Source: Neostapfia colusana | Lineage: Eukaryota; Streptophyta; Magnoliopsida; Poales; Poaceae | Direction of reading: 5' to 3' | Assembly (NCBI GenBank): GCA_030760725.1 | Contig: JASWHV010000012.1 | Location: 32,643,652-32,707,651 of the forward strand | Length of the DNA stretch: 64,000 nucleotides | In this document: positions 1-10,486 of the stretch, in pieces | How positions within the stretch are numbered: the stretch's first letter is position 1 | How the letters are laid out: the number at the start of each line of letters is the position of its first letter | Made by a program: the position numbers and the translations under genes | Notes under the pieces: model-generated | What the model saw: the letters and a program-made list of their open reading frames with translations, nothing else | The model's database searches: none | Told to the model about the DNA's origin: nothing

Positions 1-2346
1 GGAGCTGGACAAGTTTGTTGTGGTCTTCATCGAGGACATATTGGTATATTCCAAGTCGGAGGAAGAACACGCGAAGCATCTGCGTATAGTCTTGCAAAGG
101 CTGCGGGATCACAAGCTATACGCGAAATTCAGCAAGTGCGAATTCTGGATATCGCAAGTATCTTTTCTCGGGGATATTATCTCAGCGGTTGGCATCGCTG
201 TAGACCCGAGTAAGATCACACAAGTGCTGAATTGGAAGTCCCTGAGAACTGTTCATGAGGTACGGAGTTTCCTCGGACTCGCGGGATGTTATCGGAGGTT
301 CATTCCAAACTTCTCGAAGATTACCAAGCCTATGACCGAGCTACTGAAGACGGCTACAAAATATGTTTGGAGTCCAGCATGTGAAGCAAGATTCAAGGCA
401 TTAGTGAAGCACTTAACATCAGCACCGGTTTTGGCGCAGCCAGACACAACAAAACCATTCGATGTGTACTGCAATGCATCCGGCATTGGGCTCGGATGTG
501 TGCTGATGCAAGACTGAAGGGTGGTCGCGTATGGGTAACGGCAGCTCAGGAACCATGAGCAAAATTATCCAACTCATGACTTAGAGCTCGCTGCCGTGGT
601 ACTCGCACTCAAGATGTGGAGGCACTACCTACTCGGTAACCTCGTGCATTTATATACCGACCACAAAAGCCTCAAGCACATATTCACTCAGAAGGAGATG
701 AACATGAGGCAACGAAGATGGTTGGAGTTGATAAAGGATTACGAAACAGAGATCCATTATCACCCCGGCAAGGCAAATGTAGTGGCAGATGCGCTGAGTC
801 GCAAGTCACACGTCAACAATCGGACCATCACACAGTTGGAAGAGAGCGAGCCACCATTGCATGGGATTCCGCATGGAGCTCTCTACAACTTAGCTTTGAT
901 CCCCACCATCCGTGAAGAAATAGCAGCGGCTCAGAAACATGACAAGGGCATGTCGCATTTGCGGAGACGTGTAGACAGTGGGGAGCTAAAATGTTTCCGG
1001 AAAGACGGAGACGGCGTCCTATGGTTCAAAGACCGGATCGTCGTACCCCTTAACCAAGAGTTACGGAAGGAAATCTTTGATGAGGCTCACTTGTCAAAGT
1101 TTTCTATTCACCCCAGCAGCAACAAAATGTATCAAGAACTCAGAAACAAGTTTTGGTGGACACGAATGAAGTGGGAGATCACAAAGTACATGTCCGAGTG
1201 TGATACATGTCAAAGGGTGAAGGCAGACCACATGAGAAAACCGGGACTGCTACAACCACTGGGCGTTCCTGCCTGGAAGTGGGAAGACGTGAGCATGAAC
1301 TTCATCGTCGGTTTACCCACCACATTTCAGAAACATGATTCCGTGTGGGTGATCATCGACCGGCTCACCAAGGTTGCCCATCATATCCTGGTTAACACCA
1401 ACTACAATGTCAAGAAGCATGCTGAATTGTACATCTCACGGATCCTATGGTAGTAGGGCGTAGCCCACACCATCATATCGGATCGGGGCACTTTATTTGT
1501 GTCTCGTTTTTGGGAGAAGCTACATGCTTCATTGGGGACAAAACTGATCCATAGTTCAGCATAGCACCCGCTGACGGATGGGCAAACAGAGCGGGTAAAT
1601 CAAATTTTAGAAGACATGTTACGAGCTTGTGCTATCAACCACGGTAAGAATTGGGATGATCACTTACCGTTATCCGAGTTCTCGTACAACAATGGGTACC
1701 AAGCCAGCATCAAGATGGCGCCCTACGAGGCGCTATACGGGAGAAAATGCCGCACACCGCTGAATTGGTGTGAGTCTGGCGAAAGGGTCACCTTCGGGAT
1801 TGATCTTGTCAACAATGCGGAGAAAAGGTTCGGCTGATTCAAGCGAACCTAAAAGCCGTCCAATCCCGACAAAAACAGTATGCGGACCGGAGAAGACGTC
1901 CTTTACAATTTGAGGTCGGGGATCACGTGTATCTACGTGTGTCTCCAATGAAGGGTGTGACCAGATTCGGGGTGAGAGGAAAGTTGGCACCCCGATTCAT
2001 CGGTCCATTCCAGATTATAGAAAGATGTGGATCAGTTGCATACCGGCTGGAATTACCAGCGACACTCTCCGGTGTGCATGACGTCTTTCACATATCTCAG
2101 CTGAGGAAGTGTCTTAGGCTATCAACTACCATTCAGCTGGGGGATATTGAAGAACTGAAACCGGATCCCACTTATCGGGAGGAACCGGTTCAGATAATTG
2201 ATGAAAAGGCCCGAAAGACCTGCAACCGTACGTTGTGGTTCTACAAAGTTCTATGGAGTAATCACTCTGTAGATGAGGCGACATGGGAGAGCGAATGTTT
2301 TCTTCGCACTAACTACCTTGACTTTTTCGCGTCGCGCGTACGGTAA
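1..2346 (+). pseudogene. pol remnant: RT C-half, RNase H, integrase, chromodomain-like tail
   Basis: This is the C-terminal two thirds of a gag-pol polyprotein: rest of RT, RNase H (YTDHKSL block), integrase with an H2C2 finger and a central core, and a chromodomain-like C-terminus ending at 2346. It is dead. In-frame stops lie at 515-517, 536-538, 1451-1456 (two in a row) and about 1562, and a one-base deletion near 1825 shifts the frame. The stop at 515 is a CGA to TGA change relative to element D, which fits methylated-cytosine decay. The RT active site reads FIED instead of FIDD, so the first catalytic aspartate is lost. Identity is certain from near line-by-line agreement with the intact pol of element D; the clade name (Tekay/Del-like chromovirus) is an inference. 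Confidence 0.9.
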
Positions 2347-2402
2347 TTTTCCACCGTCCTCTCTCGCATTTTTCACCTTATAATCTCGGGATGAGATTCT
2401 TT

Positions 2403-2422
2403 TAAGGGGGGGGGGGGTGGAA
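2403..2422 (+). other. Polypurine tract of copy A
   Basis: A G-run flanked by TTTTAA and TGGAA directly precedes the LTR start TGTAAGGG at 2423. The same TTTTAAGGGG-type tract precedes the 3' LTRs of elements C, D and E. It would prime plus-strand DNA synthesis. The G-run is longer here than in the sister copies. Confidence 0.8.
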
Positions 2423-4350
2423 TGTAAGGGCCTAAGTTTTTACACACAATCAAAGTGTTCATCACACCACACTCATCTCATTTGAGTAAAAATTATGAAC
2501 ACCTTTGAAGAGCAAGTAAACACCATCAACATAGTCATTAGAGGATAAACTCACAAAAATGCAAAAGTGGCATTTCCCACATGCATCCTATAAGGGCTGA
2601 GCATATGAAAAACTCATACACTTTGCTAGGAATGCTCATGCCAAATTTCACCCAAATCCAAAACCTATTTGAGGTATTTTTGGGCATAATTTGAAAGAGG
2701 CTAGTTTAAACTTAAATTCAAATTCAAACTCCTTTCACCCCATGAATTCAATAGTGGGATTCATATTCATACTAAGCACATTTTTCTGAGCTCACACACC
2801 AATTTTCACTCCATTTGGAGTTGATCTTAACATGAGCCAATTTAAGCAAATTCAAATTCAATTTGAATTTTAAACTGCATATGTGCTATGAATATAGTCA
2901 AACACTTCACAATTTGAATTGTACCCAGTTCAAATGGGCATTTGGTGAATAATTCAAATTTCAAAGGGTATTAGGGGCACTACTGTTTAGAGCAGTAGGA
3001 AAAATTGAATTTCAGAGGTTAAAATGGGAGTGGGGCCCTCATGTCAGTCTCTCCTGTGATCAACCGATTGAAGACTACTGGGGCTCGGTTTCTCGGGCCG
3101 CTGCTGGGGTCGCCACCGAGGCGGACGCCGCTGCCAGCTCCTGCTCGGACTGCGCCCCCGCTCAGCTGACATTCCCCCCCTCTTATCCTCGAGGCCGAGC
3201 CGGGAAGAGGCAATTCACACATTCCTCTGCTCCCTCGCACAAGAAACGCTGCCCTCGTCGCCGCTCTCTCGGGTTCGATCGAGGAACCGGCCAACACCGC
3301 ACCCACACTCCTTCCGAGCTGCAAAATGGTACTAGAGCCTCTCCTCCTAGTTTCCCGTCATAGGAACCAGCTGAGTCCGGTTGCTCTCGACCAATACCGA
3401 AAGATTTTCCTGTGACCTAAGTTTCTTCCGCACCTCGGGCTCCCGTGGACAGCCCAAACGGGAACGTGTCATGCCCAAGCTAAGGCATCCCGGGACGTGT
3501 TAGGAATTCGTGTTGCTCACCCCGAACCATAGCCCGAGTGGTTGATCACCAGCGACGAATTTCGTCTTTTCCTTCCATTCGGCGCAGACCGACCTTCGGG
3601 TATGGATTCGCCAAATTCTCGTTCCATAATTGTATAGAGATCCTCAAACTGCACCTACACGAGCTAGACTCCGTAGTGAACAACTTTCCTTCGCAATCTT
3701 AGCGTGAAAACCCTGGTAGACAACCTATTTTTAGTTTTACTACCGGCAACAATGGCGGAAGCCGTCGGGCGCACGGTGAGAGCTCACCTAGGACCTTTTC
3801 CGAGCTAAACCAAGTGCAAGTCTAGCGTCTACCTGTCACACAGGTGTTGTAGAGCTTGTAAACGCATGGTTTGGCGGGCTATAGATGGTGGGCAACGTCG
3901 CCGGAGTCGGTGTGAGCCGCTGTGTCGTCGCGAGCTAGGTAGGAGCCACGGCCGGTGTGGGGAAACCTCACTGGAGTGCTCCTTCTGTCGGGTTAGAGCC
4001 TAGCGGCAACCTAGAGCATGGGAAGTGGCCGGAGGAGCAAGTTCCAGCGAGCTCAGGCGCGGGCGCGTGCAGGAGCGAGGGGAAGAAGAAGATGGCGTGG
4101 GTCCCACACATCAGCCACTGTATTGAGCCGGACTGGATCTTCCGTGGATCCGGATCAGTTGTGGCGGCGCGCGAAAAACCCCGTATCCCCGTGTGTTAGC
4201 CACTGAGAAGCCGACACGTCGCCCCGGTCCCACGTGCAGCAATTTAAACATTTCCCCGATTTTTGGATTTAGTTCAACTTCAAACCCACATAACTTTGGC
4301 TAGGAAACTCCAAATCAAGTGAACCAAATTTTGTTGGATTCAGCCCTCTG
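2423..4350 (+). repeat. Truncated 3' LTR of copy A (D-type family)
   Basis: It starts with TGTAAGGGCC and follows the order of the 4039 bp LTRs of element D (34759-38797), including the AT-rich first kilobase and the GC-rich middle. It stops at 4350 within the block that reads GGATTCAGC in all copies, so about the last half, including the poly(A) region, is missing. A short start codon plus splice-donor block lies at 3752-3775 (ATG, then ...GGGCGCACG|GTGAG) at the position matched in the LTRs of D and C. No TATA box is evident. Confidence 0.85.
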
Positions 4351-5574
4351 GGAGGCAAATAGGATGACGCACTCATCACCTTCCTCCGGGCCAATGTCGG
4401 CGTGTTTGCCTGGCAACCATCGGAAATGCCCGAGATCCCCAGGGAGGTGATTGGGCACCAGCTGAAGATCCACCCCGATGACAGGCCGGTCCAACAGAAG
4501 CCTCGGAAGCAATACATCAAGCGGCGAGACTTCATTCCTGAGGAAATCAAGAAGCTGCTCGACGCCGGCTTCATCCGAGAGGTCCACTATCCACGATGGT
4601 TGGCCAACCCTGTTATCGTCCCCAAGGCTGGAGGGAAGCTACATATGTGCATCGACTACACCACCCTCAATAAGGCATGTCCAAAGGATCCGTTCCCTCT
4701 CCCCCGCATAGACCAAATAGTCGACTATGTCTGGCTGTGATCTACAGTGTTTCCTAGACGCATATTCAGCTTTACACCAAATACCTAAGTCTAGGAAAGA
4801 TGAAGAGCACACTGCCTTCATCACAGTAGACAGTCTAGACTGCTATGTGTCCATGCCTTATGGTCTTAAGAATGTGCTCCCTACTTTTGTGCGTGCAATG
4901 CACAAGACGTTTGGGAACCTCATTCGGGACCTGGTCGAGGTTTAAGTCCATGACATCATAGTAAAGGTCAAGTGGCAAGCATCTCTGCTCGACAACCTGG
5001 CCCTAGTCTTCGACAGACTGCGTTCCACACGCACAAAGTTGAACCCATACAAATGTGTCTTTGGGGTCTCTGCCGGGAAGCTGCTCAGTTTCTTAGTCTC
5101 ACACCGATTGATCGAAGCTAACCCAGAGAAGATTAAGGCGATAGAACTGATGCGGCCCCCTGCCCACATCAAGGACGTGCAGAAGCTTACCAGATGCTTG
5201 GCCGCGCTCAGTCGGTTTATATCTAGACTGGCCGAGCGGGCTCTTCCGTTCTTCAAGCTTCTGCGCAAAACTGGTCCATTCGTATGGACGAGGAGGCCAA
5301 TGAGGCATTTCAGGAGCTGAAGAAGTTCCTCAAAACGCTGCCCATCATGGTGGCCCCTGAACAAGGCGAGCCACTACTCCTCTACATCGCTTGCCACAAC
5401 AGAGGTCATGAGCATGGTTTTGATCGTAGAGCGGCCAGAACTCCATCGATCTCAAGTCCCAGAAAAGGCTCCACGCCGTCGGTCTGACGCCCCAGGGCCC
5501 AGACTCCGCAAGAAATCTCTTGGAAGGAGAAGTAATCAGGCCCCAAACAAGCGTACCTGATGATCAATGCATAT

Positions 5575-5890
5575 CTGGGTCCAAGCTCGAATGCAGTCCC
5601 GGACCCGGGGGCCTGGGGGCCTCGGGCCACGGACCTCCCCAAGAAGAACTAGTCGGGTCTCAGCCATCTAGACCCAGCAACCTGCGTGCATCTGGGTCCG
5701 ACCTCCAAGAATGCAGTCTCGGACCAGGGGGCCAGGGGCCCCAGAGTCCTGGACCACTCCAAGAAGAAACAGACGGGCCCCAGCCATCTGGACCCGGCTA
5801 CAGGCGTGCACCTGGGTCTGAGCTCCAAGAGTGCAGTCCCGGGCCCGTGGGCCAGGAACCCCCGAGTCCCGGACCTCTGCCAGACGACGG
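5575..5890 (+). repeat. Tandem repeat, unit 117-120 bp, inside the Tat RNase H region
   Basis: Units start with CTGGGTCC/CTGGGTCT at 5575, 5692 and 5812, giving spacings of 117 and 120 bp; the third unit is partial. One frame is open through the repeats and gives a Pro/Gly/Ser/Glu-rich unit of about 39-40 residues containing LQECS.GPG and SPGPL. Multiples of three suggest the repeat expanded while it was translated. It sits between the first RNase H strand and the PVYFISEVL block. Confidence 0.75.
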
Positions 5891-6164
5891 TTTGAACCCC
5901 TACGGAGGGTCCGAACCATCCAGCGTCCGGTCTACTTCATCAGTGAGGTCCTCCATGACGCCAAGACAAGATATATGGAGGTGCACAAACTGCTCTATGC
6001 AGTCCTCGTTTCATCAAGGAAGCTCCACCATTACTTCCAGGCTCACAAGATCTCAGTGGTTACCTCGTACCCACTGAGAACCGTCCTCCACAGCCCCAAC
6101 GCCACTGGAAACATAGCTAAATGGGCTGCAGAGTTGGCGGACTTTGAGCTGGACTTCTTACCGC

Positions 6165-6169
6165 TCCAT
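6165..6169 (+). repeat. Left target-site duplication of element B (TCCAT)
   Basis: TCCAT directly precedes the LTR start TGTAACACC at 6170 and is repeated at 17753-17757 after the 3' LTR. Removing the element rejoins the Tat pol reading (…LDFLPLH then AVKSQALADFV), which proves the insertion site. Confidence 0.92.
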
Positions 6170-6239
6170 TGTAACACCCTCAAATTCATTTCCAAGCATT
6201 GCGTACATTTTTAATGTAGAGAAGCATTATAAAACAAGT

Positions 6240-6498
6240 AGAAATGGAGAAAGAACCATAGAAATGGAGAAAGAACTATAGAAATGGAGAAAGAACCATA
6301 GAAATGGAGAAAAGAACCATAGAAATGGAGAAAAGACCATAGAAATGGAGGAAGGAACCATAGAAATGGAGAAGGGCATATAGAAATGGAGAAATGGGAC
6401 ATAGAAATGGAGAGGGGAATGTAGAAATGGAGAGTGGGACATAGAAATAGAGAGGGGAATGTAGAAATGGAGTAAGTGACATAGAAATGGTGAGGAAT
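6240..6498 (+). repeat. Minisatellite in the LTR of B, about 13 copies of a 20 bp unit
   Basis: The unit is AGAAATGGAGAAAGAACCAT with small variants, repeated head to tail about 13 times. It lies roughly 180 bp upstream of the TATA box, where an LTR enhancer would sit. The 3' LTR has about 11 copies (15074-15292). Confidence 0.9.
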
Positions 6499-6677
6499 GA
6501 GAAAAAGATAGCTGAAATGAGCTATTTTCAATTTCCCCAAATTTTTCCCAAATTCCCCAAAAAAGGGGAATTTTCCACACATTTGGGGAATTTCCCCCAC
6601 ATTGCTGCCGCACCAAATCAATGGGGAAAAGTTTGTTAGGATTTTGCTCCAATTGGAGTAGGATTCCCCCCCACCCT

Positions 6678-6686
6678 TATAAATAG
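6678..6686 (+). promoter_or_regulatory. TATA box of the B 5' LTR
   Basis: TATAAATAG follows a C-rich stretch and precedes a GC-rich leader. The same word is at 15488 in the 3' LTR. Transcription would start about 30 bp downstream, near 6710. Confidence 0.7.
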
Positions 6687-7363
6687 AACCCAAACCCCCC
6701 CCCTTGGCCGCAGCCCCCCCTCCTCCCCCTCCAAGTTGGAGACTTGGAGACCCTAGCCACCAACTCACCGAGTTGGATCCCCCCACTCGCTGGAGTTCAG
6801 CCGCCGTCGAGCCCCGCCGTTGAGCCTCGCCGTCGAGCCCCGCCGGCGAGCCCGTCGTCGAGCCCGGTCATCGAGCCCCGCCAACGAGCCCCGTCACGCC
6901 TCGCAGTCGCCGGAAAAGAACAAACGATCTGTCCTGCCCTAATCTTCCATAGAAAAATTCCCCGCTGCAGCCATTGCTAGAAGGAAGGCCCTGCCACCAA
7001 GGAGGAAGTGAGCTAGGTCCCTATTACCCATCTTACGACGTCGTTGCTGTTTCTTCGCATCCGTTTTCTTCGTCCCCTTTGAACAGAAACTCTTTCGTGT
7101 GGACAGATCATGTTTTGATCAATTTTTGACGGTGGAATTGATCTAGATCTTGAGTCAAGATCATCACTACGTCCACACTTGATCCCAGCACCCTTGTTCA
7201 CCACAGAACTCCATGAAAGCCCATTGAAACATGCAAGAACACGTACAAACTGGATTAATAAAACTGCACCATAGGATTTGCATTCATCTACCCCATTGCA
7301 TATTGAGTAAAGTTTGTGCATGATGATTGATTGCTGTAAATTTTGTATGTGCATGATCGTGAG

Positions 7364-8677
7364 TAAAAGAACAAGCTCAAGAGGCCATCTACGAGGATCT
7401 ACAGCACCAAGACTTCGAGACGCTTGAACAACAAGAACCACGGGAGCAAGGCAAGTGCCCCTTGACCATATTGATCCCATGTTTTGAATCTGTTTTGTTT
7501 GCGAAAACTCGTATGCTTGAGTCAACTTGATGGGACACTCTTTTATAGGAGTTTACAAGGCTGGTTAACCATCCTTGTCGCTGGGAAAGTTCATGAGTCG
7601 GGTATGGTCGTTTTTCCTTTTTGCTTTGCTTAATCTACGGGATACGGGAAGCTGAATTAAAACGTGTCTAGCTACTGCACTCATATGAATAATAATGATG
7701 AGATCTTGAGAATGTTAATGGGCATGGAATCAGGGAGATCTAGGCAAGCTTGGTTCGTGAATGTTGCTGGATGAGATGGTGGTGCTTGCCGTAGATCTAA
7801 GGACCGATTCATGCGAGAATATGTCAGGAAAACAGTGCCACCACAAGGCCAAGTGTGGGTGCAGCTTAGCTGATTAATTAGGTGTGTTGCTAGCTTGTTA
7901 TGGACAGTGGATGGCGTGGGGAATGGGAGTCGAGAGAGGACTGCCCTGGGAACTGCATGGCACAAGAGGGACCCCGTGGGTGGGAGAATGGTGATTCGAG
8001 CCTGCCGGTGAAACCTCAATGAGTCCATACATCTAGTCGCCCCTTTGTAAAGGCTATTTTCTGATCTCTTGGCCATACACCGACGGTTGTGTACTGGTAT
8101 AATGGAGGTTCTGCAGTCGCCGACCGGTGACAAAATCACAAACTTGTGGGTAAAGTGGTGCCACCTCTGCAGAATGTAAAACTATCATGATAGCCGTGCT
8201 TCCGGTCACAAGAACCTGGCCAACTTCCATGATTAGAGGGAAAACTTGGGATGGTTATTCAGTATGGTTGTGGTATAGTCATTGGGATTGGTTTTGAGAC
8301 TGTTTTGAGTCATGACAATGAAGTTGGTTTCGGTTATATGAATATGAGATGGTTATGAATATTTATGAGTATGAGATGAACTTGAGAAAGATTATTGGCT
8401 GGTTGAGACTTGATAAATGGTGAATTATGATGAGAGAATGTTGCTGAACTACTTGATTATGATGGGATAAATTTCACCTAGAAATAGTTGCTGTTTTTAC
8501 CATGTTTGTGAAATAAATTTTGCTTGCTGCAATGAGCATTTTTATTCCTTACCTTGTTGTAAGCTACATGTCATACTTTTCCCGCACTTGCTGAGTACGA
8601 CATGTACTCAACCTTGCATTATCACATAAACATCAGCAACAGGAGAAGAGTACTTTGAGGACCATGTGGAGTACTAG
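7364..8677 (+). CDS. Putative split ORF inside the B 5' LTR (exons 7364-7450 and 8643-8677)
   Basis: I do not recognise this protein. The first block is preceded by ...GTGAG and runs open for 87 nt. It encodes an acidic, glutamine-rich peptide with DFETLEQQ near its end and stops at AAG|GCAAGT, a canonical GC-type splice donor. The second block follows ...CAACAG and continues in the same phase (phase 1) to TAG at 8675-8677, with EEYFEDHVEY as its last residues. The intron would be 7451-8642. The same arrangement is found in the LTRs of D, H and, partly, C. A start codon must come from an upstream exon; in the 3' LTR an ATG with a donor is at 15785, mutated to TTG here. Splicing is inferred, not seen. 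Confidence 0.45.
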
Positions 8678-8812
8678 GCGTGCGAACTACCGTCAACATG
8701 CCTGTGGAGTTGAAGATGGAGCCTGCTGCTATTTAGTTATTTCCGCTGTCCTTTAGAGTCTTCCGCTGCAAGAATAAGTTAGAGATTCATGAGTGAGACA
8801 ATGAGTCGATGT

Positions 8813-8818
8813 AATAAA
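8813..8818 (+). terminator. Poly(A) signal of the B 5' LTR
   Basis: AATAAA in the context TGTAATAAA, about 130 bp before the LTR end and 136 bp after the stop of the split LTR ORF. The LTRs of D, F and H have the same TGTAATAAA context at the same relative place. Confidence 0.65.
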
Positions 8819-8949
8819 GTACTTAAACACTATTTATTCATGGTTATATTCTAAATTCAGTTTGTGGATTACATGTGTATGTGTGATGAACATCCTGGGC
8901 ACACATATGCATTAACTTGGTTCTGTTTTCGGAACCGGGTGTCATAGAT

Positions 8950-8962
8950 TGGTATCAGAGCC
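8950..8962 (+). other. Primer binding site of element B (initiator tRNA-Met)
   Basis: TGGTATCAGAGCC, three bases after the LTR end, is complementary to the 3' end of plant initiator tRNA-Met including CCA. This primes minus-strand synthesis. The leader to the first ORF (8963-9211) is about 250 nt. Confidence 0.9.
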
Positions 8963-9211
8963 ACGTTGACCATAGGACGCAAGCCTAGGTAGAATGGACA
9001 CTCTAAAACACATAGGCACACCCCTCTAAACTGTTATTTTCAAAAATTGCTTGCTGCTGCACCTTGTCAACTCAGCCACCGCAAAGTGCTATTTTCAGCC
9101 CCTCCTTTTCTCTTCTTTTGGACAGCAACACTTTTGCTTCCTTGCTCCATAGTTTCTGAAGTTTTGTAGTTATTTCTTCCTTCTCTAAAGTTTCTCATGT
9201 CTTATTTATAG

Positions 9212-10183
9212 ATGCCGGTGACCAGGAGCACAGCACGCATAAGAGCTCGTCCACCACCACGTGGGAGTGCCCTTAACCCCATTGAGGTGTCCGATGGACC
9301 ATATTGGGAAGAAGTGAAGACGGAACCTCATGATGAAGATGAAGTCAATAGCTATATGCATGAGGAAGAGGATCCGGAAGAGGTGGAACCATTTGAAGAC
9401 GATATGGAGGATGATCCACAAGAACAGCATTGGTACTCAACCTCAGGAGGAGTTTCACGCGGGCTTACACCCCGTGGAGCCTCATGATACTGTGAAGGGA
9501 GGAGATGAACCCGAGGAGGAGCCACCCCTTGCTGAGACCAATAATGAAGGTGATGAATGGGCCACCCATTCAGTTCAAGAATTTCGGTCCGATGGAATGG
9601 AAGGAGGACACGCATCCAGGGAGCTCAAAGAATTTCTGGATTGCTGCAGCTTATACCCGGAGTATCTCCTCAAGAAAGTCCCTCGTCACGGACATGAAGA
9701 GTGGAAGGCTGATGTAACCATCCTATCTAATGGTAGGTCACAAGGCACTTCACACCCACATGGAGAGCTACAAGGGCAGAAGCTATCGATGATGCTGCAT
9801 GGGAAGCACTCACCAGACTGTGCTACGCCTTCCATGAGCATCTTGAGGGCACCACTTTTGAGCTGCACCCGTGTCGGAAGAGTGGTACAAGGGAGATCGT
9901 TGGACCCCATGTAACAGCCCTTTCCAACCTACAAGCTGCTGACAAGTCTCAGAGATTGCTCGTGGAGTTAGGAAATAGCTACGCAAGCGCACAAGAAGAG
10001 ATCCGTTACCTCTGCAAGAAGCTCTATTTGCTGGATAAACAACAGGAGACTCGTGCCAATGCGGGAGAAAATGGAGCACCAGCTTCATCTAACCCTACAT
10101 GGACAACCGACTCACCATGGCGTGCGCCCATGTATGAACCACCCCCGTCACACGGCGAGAACAGCACCGGTTCACATGATTAA
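9212..10183 (+). pseudogene. Pre-gag ORF of element B, frameshifted
   Basis: An extra ORF stands between the primer binding site and gag. Its ATG at 9212 follows ...CTTATTTATAG, a good splice acceptor. The N-terminus is acidic (EDEV, EEEDPEEVE). After a frameshift near 9430 comes ELKEFLDCCSLYPEY, GHEEWKADVTIL. After another shift near 9760 comes DDAAWEALTRLCYAF, then a helical, coiled-coil-like stretch to the stop at 10183. The order helix, PEY, strand with W.A.V.I, then an alanine-rich helix resembles a double-stranded-RNA-binding domain. A related ORF is intact in element D. The function is not known; the fold assignment is my inference. The next 300 bases (10184-10486) hold no gene and end in a pyrimidine tract and CAG before the gag ATG. 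Confidence 0.6.
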
Positions 10184-10486
10184 GTTTAGAATTCCCATTA
10201 AATAAGCTGTAATAGGAACGTTTAGATCGTAGTAGCTTGAATAAGAGTGGTGTGTTGAACTTTTGTGATTGCTTGGTTTGTGTGCTGATGTGAGTTGTGG
10301 GACGCTTCGGCGAATGTCCACATCCACACATAGTAGAGAGATGTGATATGTTTCGGCACTTGTTCACATCCTCATATAGGCTGAAATTAATAAAAGAAGA
10401 TATTTAGTTCATACACCTTGATGCATATAGTTGGGGGGAATCAATCTAAACTTCTATTTTCTATTCTACTCTACTCTCTCTCACAG

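Larger units (their letters stand above)
1..4350 (+). mobile_element. Copy A: 3' part of a Ty3/gypsy element of the D type
   Basis: The window opens inside the reverse transcriptase of a Ty3/gypsy element. The order pol tail, polypurine tract, LTR is that of the 3' end of such an element. Both pol and LTR align at high similarity with element D further right (its pol from about 32344 on and its LTR from 34759). The LTR breaks off at 4350, where unrelated Tat-lineage pol begins, so the 3' boundary is a truncation and not the real LTR end. The 5' half lies outside the window. Confidence 0.85.
4351..6169 (+). pseudogene. Tat-lineage Ty3/gypsy pol fragment, 5' part (RT and RNase H)
   Basis: Blocks typical of the Tat lineage appear in order: DDALITFLRAN, VFAWQP, MPEIPREVI, then NPVIVPK, LNKACPKDPFPLPRIDQIVD and CFLDAYS of the RT palm and fingers. 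RNase H follows, with RPVYFISEVLHDAKTRYMEV. An in-frame TAG stands just before the first block. A frameshift lies near 4725, a TAA replaces the residue before the active site near 4945 (VHDI instead of YVDDI), and more shifts occur around 5310-5480. A tandem repeat interrupts RNase H (5575-5890). The fragment is cut at 6169 by element B and resumes at 17758. Both ends are truncated, with no LTR of its own in view. Confidence 0.85.
6170..8946 (+). repeat. 5' LTR of element B
   Basis: It starts TGTAACACCC and ends ...GGTGTCATA, against ...GGTGTCACA in the 3' copy, so the terminal CA has mutated to TA here. In order it contains a 20 bp minisatellite (6240-6498), a short hairpin (6550-6573), a TATA box (6678), a GC-rich leader with repeated GAGCCCCGCCG-like units (about 6800-6895), two exon-like blocks of a split ORF (7364-7450 and 8643-8677), and AATAAA (8813). 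Compared with the 3' LTR, the candidate start codon at 6974 has become TTG. Confidence 0.92.

Noticed and set aside
3019..3324. Minus-strand ORF of 101 residues in the LTR of copy A
   Set aside because: GC-rich shadow frame, not kept in the D or F LTRs at matching positions.
6211..6786. Minus-strand ORFs of 140-190 residues rich in Ser, Phe and Leu over the LTR of B (also at 14982-15587)
   Set aside because: They are translations of the 20 bp minisatellite, whose unit length happens to keep frames open. No domain and no start context.
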